A stretch of 64,000 nucleotides of DNA from Lampris incognitus (taxonomy: Eukaryota; Chordata; Actinopteri; Lampriformes; Lampridae). The notes beneath the pieces are model-generated. The model made no database searches. It was not told where the DNA came from and saw nothing but the letters and a program-made list of their open reading frames with translations. The position numbers were made by a program, and so were the translations under genes. Location: contig NC_079230.1 in NCBI RefSeq assembly GCF_029633865.1, positions 33,080,650-33,144,649 on the forward strand. The letters run 5' to 3'. Positions 33,715 through 45,555 of the stretch are shown piece by piece (position 1 is the stretch's first letter; every line of letters begins with the position of its first letter).

Positions 33715-34394
33715 AATAAAGTTGACTTGACTTCCCTAAAACCAACCACCGGGTGGGTAGTTGAAAACTCCATCTCTTTTCACATTAGTGTGTAGTAGTG
33801 CACATTGTGTTTTAAAGCAGTTACTTCTTCTCTCCTTTGAAACAAAATGTGCAGAGACAGTCTCGTGACAAAACCCTTTAAGAAACTTGTCTTGCTAGAT
33901 AGCACGCAACACCGAGCACAACACAAACACGTATCACACAGACGAAGGGGTGTAGCGGGTTGTGCTGTTGGTGATGCTGCTCTGTGGATAAGCAGCAGCG
34001 CACTGGGAGTGTAACTGGTCCAGTGATGGAGAGCAGGGTTTATGTGCAGGGGCCAGTGCATGAGCCATTTCCACCGTTTCTGTTGTACTGGCTAGTGAGT
34101 AATTAGTACATGCCATAGTACAAGGACAACAAGGATCCCTTTCTGTCAGACCGGATATGTGGCCTATCTTATACTGAAAATGCATAAATATAAGCAACTG
34201 AATCTGGCTAGCAACTTACTGCCTGCCTACAAACAGACGACGAGTGGTCAAATCAACCAGAAACAATACCCCCACTTTATAAACACCAACTCATGTTTGT
34301 AATGATTGCTGCAACATGTGCGATGTTTTATTTACCCGTCGTTTTGCATCTGTAGTCATGGAACATTTCCACATCTTGTGCTGTTTTGGAATGT
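33715..34394. other. Single-copy spacer
   Basis: AT-rich sequence without recognisable exons or repeats. Confidence 0.4.
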
Positions 34395-35385
34395 ATTGTA
34401 TGAGGAAGTCTGCAGTTGCAGAGAAGTATGTAGGAGTGGTGCAGGATATGTATGAGGGAGGTGTGACTGGTGAGGTGTGAGGTTGGAATGACAGATGGTC
34501 TCAAGGTGGAGGTGGGATTACATCAAGGATCGGCTCTGAGCCCTTTCTTGTTTGCAGTGGTGATGGACAGGTTGACGGATGAGATCAGGCAGGAGTCTCC
34601 GTGGACTATGATGTTTGCAGATGACATTGTGATCTGTAGCAAGAGTAGGGTGCAGGTGGAGGAGAGCCTGGAGAGGTGGAGGTATGCACTGGAGAGAAGA
34701 GGAATGAAAGTCAGTAGGAGCAAGACGGAATACATGTGCGTGAATGAGAGGGAGGACAGTGGAATGGTGAGGATGCAAGGAGCGGAGGTGATGAAGGTGG
34801 ATGAGTTTAAATACTTGGGGTCAACTGTCCAAAGTAACGGGGAGTGCAGTAGAGAGGTGGAGAAGAGAGTGCAGGCAGGGTGGAGTGGGTGGAGAAGAGT
34901 GTCAGGAATGATGTGTGACAGAAGGGTACCAGCAAGAGTAAAAGGGAAGGTTTACAAGATGGTGGTGAGACCAGCTATGTTGTATGGTTTGGAGACAGTG
35001 GCACTGATGAAAAGACAGGAGGAGGAGCTGGAGGTGGCAGAGATGAAGATGATAAGACTTTCACTGGGAGTGATGAAGAAGGACAGGATTAGGAACGAGT
35101 ATATTAGAGGGACAGCTCAGGTTGGACGGTTTGGAGACAAAGCAAGAGAGGCAAGATTGAGATGGTGTGGACATGTGTGGAGGAGAGATGCTGGGTATAC
35201 TGGGAGAAGGATGCTGAATATGGAGCTGCCAGGGAAGAGGAGAAGAGGAAGGCCAAAGAGGAGGTTTATGGATGTGGTGAGGGAGGACATGCAGGTGGCT
35301 GGTGTGACAGAGGAAGATGCAGAGGACAGGAAGAGATGGAAACGGATGATCCGCTGTGGCGCCCCCTAACGGGAGCAGCTGAAAG
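34395..35385 (+). pseudogene. 5'-truncated RTE-like LINE with reverse-transcriptase catalytic core
   Basis: An uninterrupted 299-codon frame (34,470-35,369) contains GLHQGSALSPFLFAVVMDRL, the catalytic MMFADDIVICS box, RRGMKVSRSKTEYMCVNE, VDEFKYLGSTVQSNGECS, VVRPAMLYGLETV, ARLRWCGHVWRRD and GKRRRGRPKRRFMDVVREDM, ending IRCGAP. These are the reverse-transcriptase palm and thumb of a fish non-LTR element. The start is truncated, and sequence from about 34,395 continues the protein upstream (RKSAVAEKYVGVVQDMYE) after a small disruption near 34,468. No endonuclease domain is present. The 3' UTR is only ggagcagctgaaagtag and runs into an (agt)n array. Confidence 0.85.
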
Positions 35386-35631
35386 TAGTAGGAGTAGCAG
35401 TAGTAGTGGTGGTAGTAGTGGTAGTAGTGGTAATAGTAGTGGTAGTAGTAGTAGTAATAGTAGCAGTAGTAGTAGCAGTAGTAGTAGTAGTAGTGGTGGT
35501 GGTGGTGTAGTAGTAGTAGTAGTGGTAGTAGTAGTAGTAGAAGAAGTAGTAGCAGTAGTAGTAGTAGTAGTGGTGGTGGTGGTGGTGGTGGTAGTAGTAG
35601 TAGTAGTGGTAGTAGTAGTAGAAGTAGTAGC

Positions 35632-35663
<32 letters not shown>

Positions 35664-35690
35664 CAGTAGTAGTAGTGGTAGTATTGTTTT
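35386..35690. repeat. (AGT/GGT)n trinucleotide array at a LINE 3' end
   Basis: About 300 bp of agt with ggt, agc and aga interruptions begin directly at the LINE 3' end. Homopolymeric reading frames (serine, valine and leucine runs) are artefacts. Confidence 0.92.
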
Positions 35691-35883
35691 GGAATTGTTG
35701 GTTGTGTGTTTGATTGCCCTGTTGCAACGATACAAGTTCCCATCCATCTGTCTACTAAACAATTTAGCTGTTTACCAGAAAGTCTTACCGTGCCGTCCCT
35801 TCACCGTGTGTGTGTTGCTAACCCAACATGGATCATCAGTTTCATGATCAGGCCTTCTGGGCTGCCACCTGGGAGCTGCTTCT

Positions 35884-38375
35884 GCTAACCAGCAGGTCTT
35901 CTGCTAACCAACAGGTCCTCTGCTAACCCTCAGGTCTTCTGCTAACCTGCAGGTCTTCTGCTAACCGGCAGGTCTTCTGCTAACCAACAGGTCCTCTGCT
36001 AACCCTCAGGTCTTCTGCTAACCTGCAGGTCTTCTGCTAACCGGCAGGTCTTCTGCTAACCAACAGGTCCTCTGCTAACCCTCAGGTCTTCTGCTAACTT
36101 GCAGGTCTTCTGCTAACCGGCAGGTCTTCTGCTAACCCTCAGGTCTTCTGCTAACCGGCAGGTCTTCTGCTAACCGGCAGGTCTTCTGCTAACTTGCAGG
36201 TCTTCTGCTAACCGGCAGGTCCTCTGCTAACCGGCAGGTCTTCTGCTAACCTGTAGGTCTTCTGCTAACCGGCAGGTCCTCTGCTAACCGGCAGGTCTTC
36301 TGCTAACCTGCAGGTCTTCTGCTAACCAACAGGTCCTCTGCTAACCGGCAGGTCTTCTGCTAACCGGCAGGTCTTCTGCTAACCAGCAGGTCTTGTGCTA
36401 ACCCTCAGGTCCTCTGCTAACCGGCAGGTCCTCTGCTAACCGGCAGGTCTTCTGCTAACCCTCAGGTCTTCTGCTAACCCTCAGGTCTTCTGCTAACCGG
36501 CAGGTCTTCTGCTAACCGGCAGGTCTTCTGCTAACCGGCAGGTCCTCTGCTAACCCTCAGGTCTTCTGCTAACCGGCAGGTCTTCTGCTAACCCTCAGGT
36601 CCTCTGCTAACCGGCAGGTCCTCTGCTAACCGGCAGGTCCTCTGCTAACCGGCAGGTCTTCTGCTAACCGGCAGGTCCTCTGCTAACCGGCAGGTCTTCT
36701 GCTAACCGGCAGGTCCTCTGCTAACCCTCAGGTCTTCTGCTAACCGGCAGGTCTTCTGCTAACCGGCAGGTCCTCTGCTAACCCTCAGGTCTTCTGCTAA
36801 CCGGCAGGTCTTCTGCTAACCCTCAGGTCCTCTGCTAACCGGCAGGTCTTCTGCTAACCCTCAGGTCTTATGCTAACCGGCAGGTCCTCTGCTAACCGGC
36901 AGGTCTTCTGCTAACCTGTAGGTCTTCTGCTAACCGGCAGGTCCTCTGCTAACCGGCAGGTCTTCTGCTAACCTGCAGGTCTTCTGCTAACCAACAGGTC
37001 CTCTGCTAACCGGCAGGTCTTCTGCTAACCGGCAGGTCTTCTGCTAACCAGCAGGTCTTGTGCTAACCCTCAGGTCCTCTGCTAACCGGCAGGTCCTCTG
37101 CTAACCGGCAGGTCTTCTGCTAACCGGCAGGTCCTCTGCTAACCCTCAGGTCTTCTGCTAACCGGCAGGTCTTCTGCAAACCGGCAGGTCCTCTGCTAAC
37201 CCTCAGGTCTTCTGCTAACCGGCAGGTCTTCTGCTAACCCTCAGGTCCTCTGCTAACCGGCAGGTCCTCTGCTAACCGGCAGGTCTTCTGCTAACCGGCA
37301 GGTCCTCTGCTAACCCTCAGGTCTTCTGCTAACCGGCAGGTCTTCTGCTAACCGGCAGGTCCTCTGCTAACCCTCAGGTCTTCTGCTAACCGGCAGGTCT
37401 TCTGCTAACCCTCAGGTCCTCTGCTAACCAGCAGGTCCTCTGCTAACCGGCAGGTCTTCTGCTAACCGGCAGGTCCTCTGCTAACCAACAGGTCGTCTGC
37501 TAACCGGCAGGTCTTCTGCTAACCTGCAGGTCCTCTGCTAACCGGCAGGTCTTCTGCTAACCGGCAGGTCCTCTGCTAACCGGCAGGTCTTCTGCTAACC
37601 CTCAGGTCCTCTGCTAACCCTCAGGTCTTCTGCTAACCGGCAGGTCCTCTGCTAACCGGCAGGTCCTCTGCTAACCCTCAGGTCCTCTGCTCTGCTAACC
37701 CTCAGGTCTTCTGCTAACCGGCAGGTCCTCTGCTAACCGGCAGGTCTTCTGCTAACCTGCAGGTCTTCTGCTAACCGGCAGGTCCTCTGCTAACCCTCAG
37801 GTCTTCTGCTAACCGGTAGGTCTTCTGCTAACCCTCAGGTCCTCTGCTAACCGGCAGGTCTTCTGCTAACCGGCAGGTCCTCTGCTAACCGACAGGTCTT
37901 CTGCTAACCAGCAGGTCCTCTGCTAACCAGCAGGTCTTCTGCTAACCTGCAGGTCTTCTGCTAACCTGCAGGTCCTCTGCTAACCGGCAGGTCTTCTGCT
38001 AACCGGCAGGTCCTCTGCTAACCGGCAGGTCTTCTGCTAACCCTCAGGTCCTCTGCTAACCGGCAGGTCTTCTGCTAACCCTCAGGTCCTCTGCTAACCC
38101 TCAGGTCCTCTGCTAATCCTCAGGTCTTCTGCTAACCGGCAGGTCTTCTGCTAACCCTCAGGTCCTCTGCTAACCGGCAGGTCTTCTGCTAACCCTCAGG
38201 TCTTCTGCTAACCCTCAAGTCCTCTGCTAACCGGCAGGTCTTCTGCTAACCCTCAGGTCTTCTGCTAACCGGCAGGTCTTCTGCTAACCCTCAGGTCTTC
38301 TGTTAACCAGCAGGTCTTCTGCTAACCCTCAGGTCTTCTGCTAACCAGCAGGTCCTCTGCTAACCAGCAAGTCTG
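35884..38375. repeat. 19-bp minisatellite, about 131 copies
   Basis: The unit is ctgctaaccggcaggtctt. Variable parts are ccggcagg, ccctcagg, cctgcagg, ccaacagg and ccagcagg, and tctt versus tcct. A block marked by cctgtaggtc recurs at 36,250 and 36,915, that is 665 bp or 35 units apart, so a higher-order duplication occurred. One unit near 37,690 has a small duplication (ctctgctctgc). No frame stays open. Confidence 0.95.
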
Positions 38376-39465
38376 CTAGTTTGGCAAGTTTAGCTGCGTC
38401 TTCCTTCATGGCTTGTCCTTTTATTAATCTTTGTCCAGCTTGATACTAGTGATGACTGATCTTAGCTGCAGTTGTTTTTATTACTATTGTTAATGTTTTT
38501 GTTGGTGAGTGATGCAGCGTACCTCTACAACTTCTCATTGCATCCATCAGTAGTTGAGCAAAACTGGACCTAACTGGGGGGGTGGGTGGACTGTAATCTG
38601 CCCTCGGCTTCAGGTGGATGTGTTTTGTTTCAGACGGGTCTCAGCTCTGTGTAAGTGTGTTAGTGTGCAAGTGTGTAAGTGTGTTAGTGTGTAAGTGTGT
38701 TAGCGTGTAAGTGACACAGAGAACAGAGAGAAGCTAACACACCAGCCTGTTCATGCAGCAGATCAACTTTAACAGTTTACAAACAAGATTGATGTACTAC
38801 GGCATAACCCATCCAGCCGGCCCACAGACTCATCGGCCCAGCGGGATTCATCCCAGTCCTCCTGGTCCTGGTTGGCCCCTCCACCGCTGCGTTGTGAAGT
38901 TGTGTTGACTCTGACTTGTTCAGGGTGCAATAGCCTATATACACACACCGGGTGCAAAATGTGCATTACTCATCACAATGACTGCACTGTGTGTGACTCC
39001 CTGCAAAGTCCTGGCTTGACGTAGTAAACTGCATGGCTAAAGCCAAGTGATGGAGTACAAGACAGAGGTGAACAGAGAATAGTGGTGCAGGTGTAGGTGG
39101 TGCGGGTGTAGAAGAAAACATATTTTGCCAATTTCCTAAACAATGATAATTACAGTGTTGATAGCAAAAAAAACAACTTATAAAAGTCCTACAAAGTCAT
39201 CTATTTTTAAATGCACCCACTCACAGACGTTTTTGGAGCACCCCAACCTCCACCCACCAGTTCTGTGCAGATGGTGCGGTTGGGCTCCGCAGACATGTAA
39301 AACACACTGGAACATTTTCATGCACGAATGAAAACATAGTGACAATTATTTCCACACTCCAAAATTACAGAATTAGTACTGTCAAAGTATTTTCCATCTT
39401 TTCTTTGCTGAGGGTTCATGCTATTTGGGAAAACTACACCTTATAAACTTGTATTTTTCCTCTTT
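38376..39465. other. Mostly single-copy spacer
   Basis: A short gtgtaagtgtgttagtgt repeat lies at about 38,648-38,712. A potential 17-nt exon-like segment (ttgtttcag then acgggtctcagctctgt then gtaagtg, near 38,632-38,650) is too short to support. The remainder has no recognisable gene. Confidence 0.4.
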
Positions 39466-40622
39466 AGTTTACCTGCAGATAATTTACCTGCAGATATTTT
39501 ACCTGCAGATAGTTTACCTGCTAATAGTTTACCTGCAGATAGTTTACCTGCATATATTTTACCTGCATATATTTTACCTGCATATATTTTACCTGCAGAT
39601 ATTTTACCTGCAGATAGTTTATCTGCAGATAGTTTATCTGCAGATACTTTAGCTGTAGATAGTTTACCTGCAGATAGTTTATCTGCAGATAGTTTACCTG
39701 CATATATTTTACCTGCAGATATTTTACCTGCAGATATTTTACCTGCAGATAGTTTATCTGCAGATAGTTTATCTGCAGATACTTTAGCTGTAGATAGTTT
39801 ACCTGCAGATAGTTTATCTGCAGATAGTTTACCTGCATATATTTTACCTGCAGATATTTTACCTGCAGATATTTTACCTGCAGATAGTTTATCTGCAGAT
39901 AGTTTATCTGCAGATAGTTTACCTGCATATATTTTACCTGCAGATATTTTACATGTATATATTTTACCTGCATATATTTTACCTGCAGATATTTTACCTG
40001 CAGATAGTTTATCTGCAGATACTTTAGCTGTAGATAGTTTACCTGCAGGTATTTTACCTGCAGATATTTTACCTGCAGATATTTTACATGCAGATACTTT
40101 ACCTGCAGATATTTTACATGTATATATTTTACCTGCAGATAGTTTACCTGCAGATATTTTACCTGCAGATAGTTTACCTGCAGATAGTTTACCTGCAGAT
40201 ATTTTACCTGCAGATAGTTTACCTGCACATACTTTACCTGCAGATATTTTACCTGCAGATATTTTACATGCAGATACTTTACCTGCACATACTTTACCTG
40301 CACATACTTTACCTGCACATACTTTACCTGCAGATATTTTACCTGCAGATATTTTACATGCAGATACTTTACCTGCACATACTTTACCTGCACATACTTT
40401 ACCTGCACATACTTTACATGCAGATACTTTACCTGCACATACATTACCTGCACATACTTTACCTGCACATACTTTACCTGCACATACTTTACCTGCAGAT
40501 ATTTTACCTGCAGATAGTTTACCTGCACATACTTTACCTGCACATACTTTACCTGCAGATATTTTACCTGCAGATATTTTACATGCAGATACTTTACCTG
40601 CACATACTTTACCTGCAGATAG
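39466..40622. repeat. 15-bp minisatellite, about 77 copies
   Basis: The unit is tttacctgcagatag, with gatattttacctgca, catactttacctgca, tttatctgcagatag and tagctgtagat variants arranged in blocks. Most units contain ctgcag (PstI). A variant block including ttagctgtagatag recurs about 135 bp apart (near 39,648, 39,783 and again near 40,023). Frames read LPADI/LPADS on + and QVKYL or AGKIS on -; non-coding. Confidence 0.95.
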
Positions 40623-41610
40623 CTGGAAAACTGATCCGACAAAGTGGCCTGACAAGTCTTACTGTGACATCTGTGCATATTTCACTGCACTTCCTTGTAA
40701 CATTCATCTTTTTATGTTACCTTCATTAATGATCATGTATTTCAACACATTTTTATGAATTATATGATTGCTTGTGAGTTTAATTTGAATTAGCCTATAA
40801 ATGTTTGATCAGGATGTTGCCTGACAGAAAGTGTGTAACCCTTCCAGGTCCTCTTACATTACAAACATGTTACATATTTAATGTATGTGGATGAGTACAT
40901 GTTTTGATGCACTGTAGTCATTTACCTGTGACTAAGTGTTTTCCAGAAACATACGTGTACTTTCCTTCTGCTTCCATACAAACAATATTTCTTCATGAAG
41001 CTGTCTATGTATTGATCAAATCGATGCATCAGTCCGTAGATCAATACACGTCTACCCACTTGTGCAGCCATCTCTGCAGTCATCATCATTTGGCTTCCCC
41101 CTCTCCAGAGCAATTCTTGACTACTTAATATTAATTAATATTAATAGTTAATATTTTGGTGGATGTTTATTATGAGAAATATCAGAAATGCTCGAGATAC
41201 CATGTATACAGTATTTTGTGGGAAAATGCCCAAGATGTTCTATTATGATTTTCATAAAATGGTGAAAAAGTCAAGGGCAAGGACAGCTTTCTGAGGACAT
41301 TGTAGTTTATTAAAAATAGGACACTTGACTTTCACCAGTCCGTCTTGAGAGCGCAGCCTGTAGCTGTATCACAACTGAGAAGGACACAGGGAGGACGTGA
41401 GGCTCGGTGAGAGCTGAAGAAGAGATGTAACATGTCTGGAATGAAACATCTCCGGTTGGCTGGTTGCCTCAGTGCCGGTCAGCCAAGTCTGTCCACTCAG
41501 CCCAGGGAGCCCAAAGTAACAGCAAGCCCCCTGGCGGTCAGTCAGCACCGCATCACTGCCCCTGCTCATCCACTGAGACTACCTGGGGCCATCGCTGAAC
41601 ATGGAGGAAC
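40623..41610. other. Single-copy AT-rich spacer
   Basis: No exon, RNA gene or element recognised. Short AT repeats (attaatattaatag) occur near 41,128-41,150. Confidence 0.4.
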
Positions 41611-41611
41611 C

Positions 41612-41790
41612 ACAATCATGATCAGAATCAACTTTATTGGCCAAGTGCGTCTGTGCACATGAGGGGTTTGTCTGCAGCACACAGCAGCTTCTAACACTCG
41701 CACACAAGAACAAACAAAACCTGGAAGAAATCATGGACCAAAAACAACAAGACGTTGGAGCAAAGTGTGTACGCACAACACGTGCTGCTA
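41612..41790 (+). mobile_element. Interspersed-repeat fragment
   Basis: The segment atcagaatcaactttattgg, ccaagtgcgtctgtgcacat and gaggggtttgtctgcagc is a common fish repeat type. It resembles the fragment at 637-735 at its start. No coding content. Confidence 0.4.
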
Positions 41791-41825
41791 TAGAGTTTTG
41801 TTATGGGTGAGTGACCAACAACCTA

Positions 41826-42072
41826 CGCCCATATAGTATACCGTATAGTATACCATATAGTATACCGTACATTATACCATATAGTATAACATATATTATA
41901 CCATATAGTATAGCATATAGTATACCATATAGTATACCATATAGTATAGCATATCGTATACCATATATTATAGCATATAGTATACCATATAGTATACCAT
42001 ATATTATACCATATAGTATAGCATATAGTATACCATATGGTATACCATATAGTATAACATATATCATACATT
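41826..42072. repeat. 10-bp palindromic AT-rich array, about 25 copies
   Basis: The unit is taccatatag, with tagcatatag, taacatatat and similar variants. Units contain gtatac and atat palindromes, so neighbouring units are near self-complementary. Both strands carry similar frames (IPYSIPYSI on +, ILYGILYGI on -), which follow from the palindromy. Confidence 0.9.
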
Positions 42073-42378
42073 ATTGTTCATAACCTATATTGTCCATACA
42101 CTATATATACAGTACCACATACAGTACCATGACGCTACAACCCATCATGCCCATATACAATGCTACATTCTCACACTATATTACACTATGCTATCTTATG
42201 TACCAGAAGTATACACTATCTAGTATACACTACTGTACTGTACATTGTACGTATACTGGTACCCTCTGTCATGTACATGTACCTCAGGCATGTATGTCAG
42301 TAAGCTGCTAACATGTATTCCAGCATCTCTGATATATTCTCTGCACCACTGCACCTCATCACCTCTTGTTCCTCCACC

Positions 42379-44405
42379 TGTATAAGTCAGTCCTTGTGTG
42401 TACATGTGAAGATTGTTGTGTTGTAGTGTTGTTATTCTATGTATAAGTCAGTCCTTGTGTGTACATGTGAAGATTGTTGTGTTGTAGTGTTGTTATTCTA
42501 TGTATAAGTCAGTCCTTGTGTGTACATGTGAAGATTGTTGTGTTGTAGTGTTGTTATTCTATGTATAAGTCAGTCCTTGTGTGTACATGTGAAGATTGTT
42601 GTGTTGTAGTGTTGTTATTCTATGTATAAGTCAGTCCTTGTGTGTACATGTGAAGATTGTTGTGTTGTAGTGTTGTTATTCTATGTATAAGTCCGTCCTT
42701 GTGTGTACATGTGAAGATTGTTGTGTTGTAGTGTTGTTATTCTATGTATAAGTCAGTCCTTGTGTGTACATGTGAAGATTGTTGTGTTGTAGTGTTGTTA
42801 TTCTATGTATAAGTCAGTCCTTGTGTGTACATGTGAAGATTGTTGTGTTGTAGTGTTGTTATTCTATGTGTAAGTCAGTCCTTGTGTGTACATGTGAAGA
42901 TTGTTGTGTTGTAGTGTTGTTATTCCACCTGTATAAGTCAGTCCTTGTGTGTACATGTGAAGATTGTTGTGTTGTAGTGTTGTTATTCTATGTATAAGTC
43001 AGTCCTTGTGTGTACATGTGAAGATTGTTGTGTTGTAGTGTTGTTATTCTATGTATAAGTCAGTCCTTGTGTGTACATGTGAAGATTGTTGTGTTGTAGT
43101 GTTGTTATTCTATGTATAAGTCAGTCCTTGTGTGTATATGTGAAGATTGTTGTGTTGTTATTCTATGTATAAGTCAGTCCTTGTGTGTACATGTGAAGAT
43201 TGTTGTGTTGTAGTGTTGTTATTCTATGTATAAGTCAGTCCTTGTGTGTACATGTGAAGATTGTTGTGTTGTAGTGTTGTTATTCTATGTATAAGTCAGT
43301 CCTTGTGTGTATATGTGAAGATTGTTGTGTTGTTATTCTATGTATAAGTCAGTCCTTGTGTGTACATGTGAAGATTGTTGTGTTGTAGTGTTGTTATTCT
43401 ATGTATAAGTCAGTCCTTGTGTGTACATGTGAAGATTGTTGTGTTGTTATTCTATGTATAAGTCAGTCCTTGTGTGTACATGTGAAGATTGTTGTGTTGT
43501 AGTGTTGTTATTCTATGTATAAGTCAGTCCTTGTGTGTACATGTGAAGATTGTTGTGTTGTTATTCTATGTATAAGTCAGTCCTTGTGTGTATATGTGAA
43601 GATTGTTGTGTTGTTATTCTATGTATAAGTCAGTCCTTGTGTGTACATGTGAAGATTGTTGTGTTGTAGTGTTGTTATTCTATGTATAAGTCAGTCCTTG
43701 TGTGTACATGTGAAGATTGTTGTGTTGTAGTGTTGTTATTCTATGTATAAGTCAGTCCTTGTGTGTATATGTGAAGATTGTTGTGTTGTTATTCTATGTA
43801 TAAGTCAGTCCTTGTGTGTACATGTGAAGTTTGTTGTGTTGTAGTGTTGTTATTCTATGTATAAGTCAGTGCTTGTGTGTACATGTGAAGATTGTTGTGT
43901 TGTAGTGTTGTTATTCTATGTATAGGTCAGTCCTTGTGTGTACATGTGAAGATTGTTGTGTTGTAGTGTTGTTATTCTATGTATAAGTCAGTCCTTGTGT
44001 GTACATGTGAAGATTGTTGTGTTGTAGTGTTGTTATTCTATGTATAAGTCAGTCCTTGTGTGTACATGTGAAGATTGTTGTGTTGTAGTGTTGTTATTCT
44101 ATGTATAGGTCAGTGCTTGTGTGTACATGTGAAGATTGTTGTGTTGTAGTGTTGTTATTCTATGTATAGGTCAGTGCTTGTGTGTACATGTGAAGATTGT
44201 TGTGTTGTAGTGTTGTTATTCTATGTATAAGTCAGTCCTTGTGTGTACATGTGAAGATTGTTGTGTTGTAGTGTTGTTATTCTATGTATAAGTCAGTCCT
44301 TGTGTGTGCATGTGAAGATTGTTGTGTTGTAGTGTTGTTATTCTATGTATAGGTCAGTCCTTGTGTGTATATGTGAAGATTGTTGTGTTGTAGTGTTGTT
44401 ATTCT
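42379..44405. repeat. 61-bp minisatellite with 50-bp short form, about 34 copies
   Basis: The long unit reads tgtataagtcagtccttgtg, tgtacatgtgaagattgttg, tgttgtagtgttgttattct, a. A 50-bp form lacks gtagtgttgtt and occurs near 43,150, 43,325, 43,440, 43,560, 43,600 and 43,780. Most short units also carry tgtatatg in place of tgtacatg, so the two changes are linked. The first unit and one at about 42,926 are preceded by ccacctg, which may be the ancestral left junction. Confidence 0.95.
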
Positions 44406-44892
44406 GTGTGCAGTACACTGAGAGAGCCACGGAACCAGAGCCACATTCCATGTAGTGCGAACCTACATGGCCAGTACACATGGTTCTGGTTCTGATATAT
44501 AGTCACCTACCATCCACCTCACAACTACATACTATGTTATATAACTATGTCACAACCACAACACTAACAGCAGTAACTGTCACCAGTATACAGCAGTCGA
44601 ATGTGTATTCATACTTGTACAGTTGTATTGCACAGACATGTGTAACGCTCATCTGGTTTGAAGAGGTAGTGCACGTTGCAGACATGTAGGTGAGACATCT
44701 GGACCAGAGGGGTTGTTAACAAAGTGTCGTATGTACATAATAAGTGTGTGTCCCTGCACCATCCTGTTAGGTGTTCATGAGAGAGGTGTTGTGTGTGGAG
44801 AAACACTGCTCCTACGTCTGGTGGTTGTGGTGCACATTGCTCTGCAGTGCTTTCCACAGGGTAGGATTTAAACAAACAGGTGTCCTGTGTGT
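44406..44892. other. Single-copy spacer
   Basis: No gene or element recognised between the 61-bp array and the G-rich block. Confidence 0.4.
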
Positions 44893-44963
44893 GTGGGGGG
44901 GGTGGGGGGTGGGGGGGGCTGTGTGTGGGGGTGGGGGGGCTGTGTGTGGGGGTGGGGGGGCTG
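44893..44963. repeat. G-rich repeat, about three copies
   Basis: Repeats of ggctgtgtgtgggggtgggg occur three times. Four or more G runs of five or six bases lie on the + strand, so G-quadruplex formation is plausible. Confidence 0.8.
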
Positions 44964-45004
44964 TGCTGATCCTGCCTACCCGTTTCTGGGCACTAGAGGT
45001 GTAC

Positions 45005-45548
45005 AAGTCCTGCAGGGTGGGCAGGGGAGCACCAATGGTTGTTTCTGCTCTCCTTACTGTTCGCTGCAGTCCGTTCCTATCCTGTGTTGTCGCTGCTCAG
45101 AACCGGACCATGATGGATGTACGCAGGACAGATCCGGTGTCCGGGGTGTAGAACCGGTTCAGCAGCTCCTGTGGCAGACCAAATGTCTTCAGCTGCCACA
45201 GCAGGAACATCCTCTGCTGGGCCTTTTTGAGGATGGAGTTGATGTTGGTCTCCCACTTCATCTTCTTTCACTTGTCATCTCAACAGTCTTGAACATGTTC
45301 AGGTCCAAGTTGTTCGGACCTCACCAGAGCACCAGCCACTGAACCTCCCACCGATATACAGATTCCTCTCCATCCTGCATGAGTCCGATGACCATTGTGT
45401 CGCGTGCACACTTCAGTGGTTTAACAGCTGGGTCCTTGGAGGTACAGTCATTGGTGTAGATGGAGAAGAGCAGTCGGGAGAGGACACATCCCTGGGGAGC
45501 ACCAGAACCGGCTGTCCGTAGACCAGAAGTGACTTCCCCCACCCTCAC
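45005..45548 (-). pseudogene. Minus-strand LINE fragment, reverse-transcriptase
   Basis: On the minus strand, 45,548 down to 45,321 reads SGAPQGCVLSRLLFSIYTND, then KCARDTMVIGLMQDGEESVY. This is a reverse-transcriptase core in which the usual FADDTT is CARDTM, so the catalytic aspartate pair is broken. Further on (about 45,240-45,100) come KKAQQRM-like, LKTFGLPQELLNRF-like and 'VLRTSIMVRF'-like pieces in shifted frames. This order is typical of a fish non-LTR element. An internal segment is deleted near 45,310. The fragment ends 7 bp before the Gypsy 5' LTR at 45,556. Confidence 0.65.
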
Positions 45549-45555
45549 CTCCTGT

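Noticed and set aside
35061..35762. Leucine-, tyrosine- or threonine-rich frames around the (AGT)n array
   Set aside because: Trinucleotide repeats give homopolymer frames in every register.
38632..38650. 17-nt micro-exon between ttgtttcag and gtaagtg
   Set aside because: Too short to test by coding content, and the donor lies at the start of a gtgtaagtg repeat that makes such motifs by chance.
42379..44405. CRISPR-like regular repeats
   Set aside because: Units are contiguous with no unique spacers, no cas genes are present, and the genome is eukaryotic. The same applies to all other arrays here.
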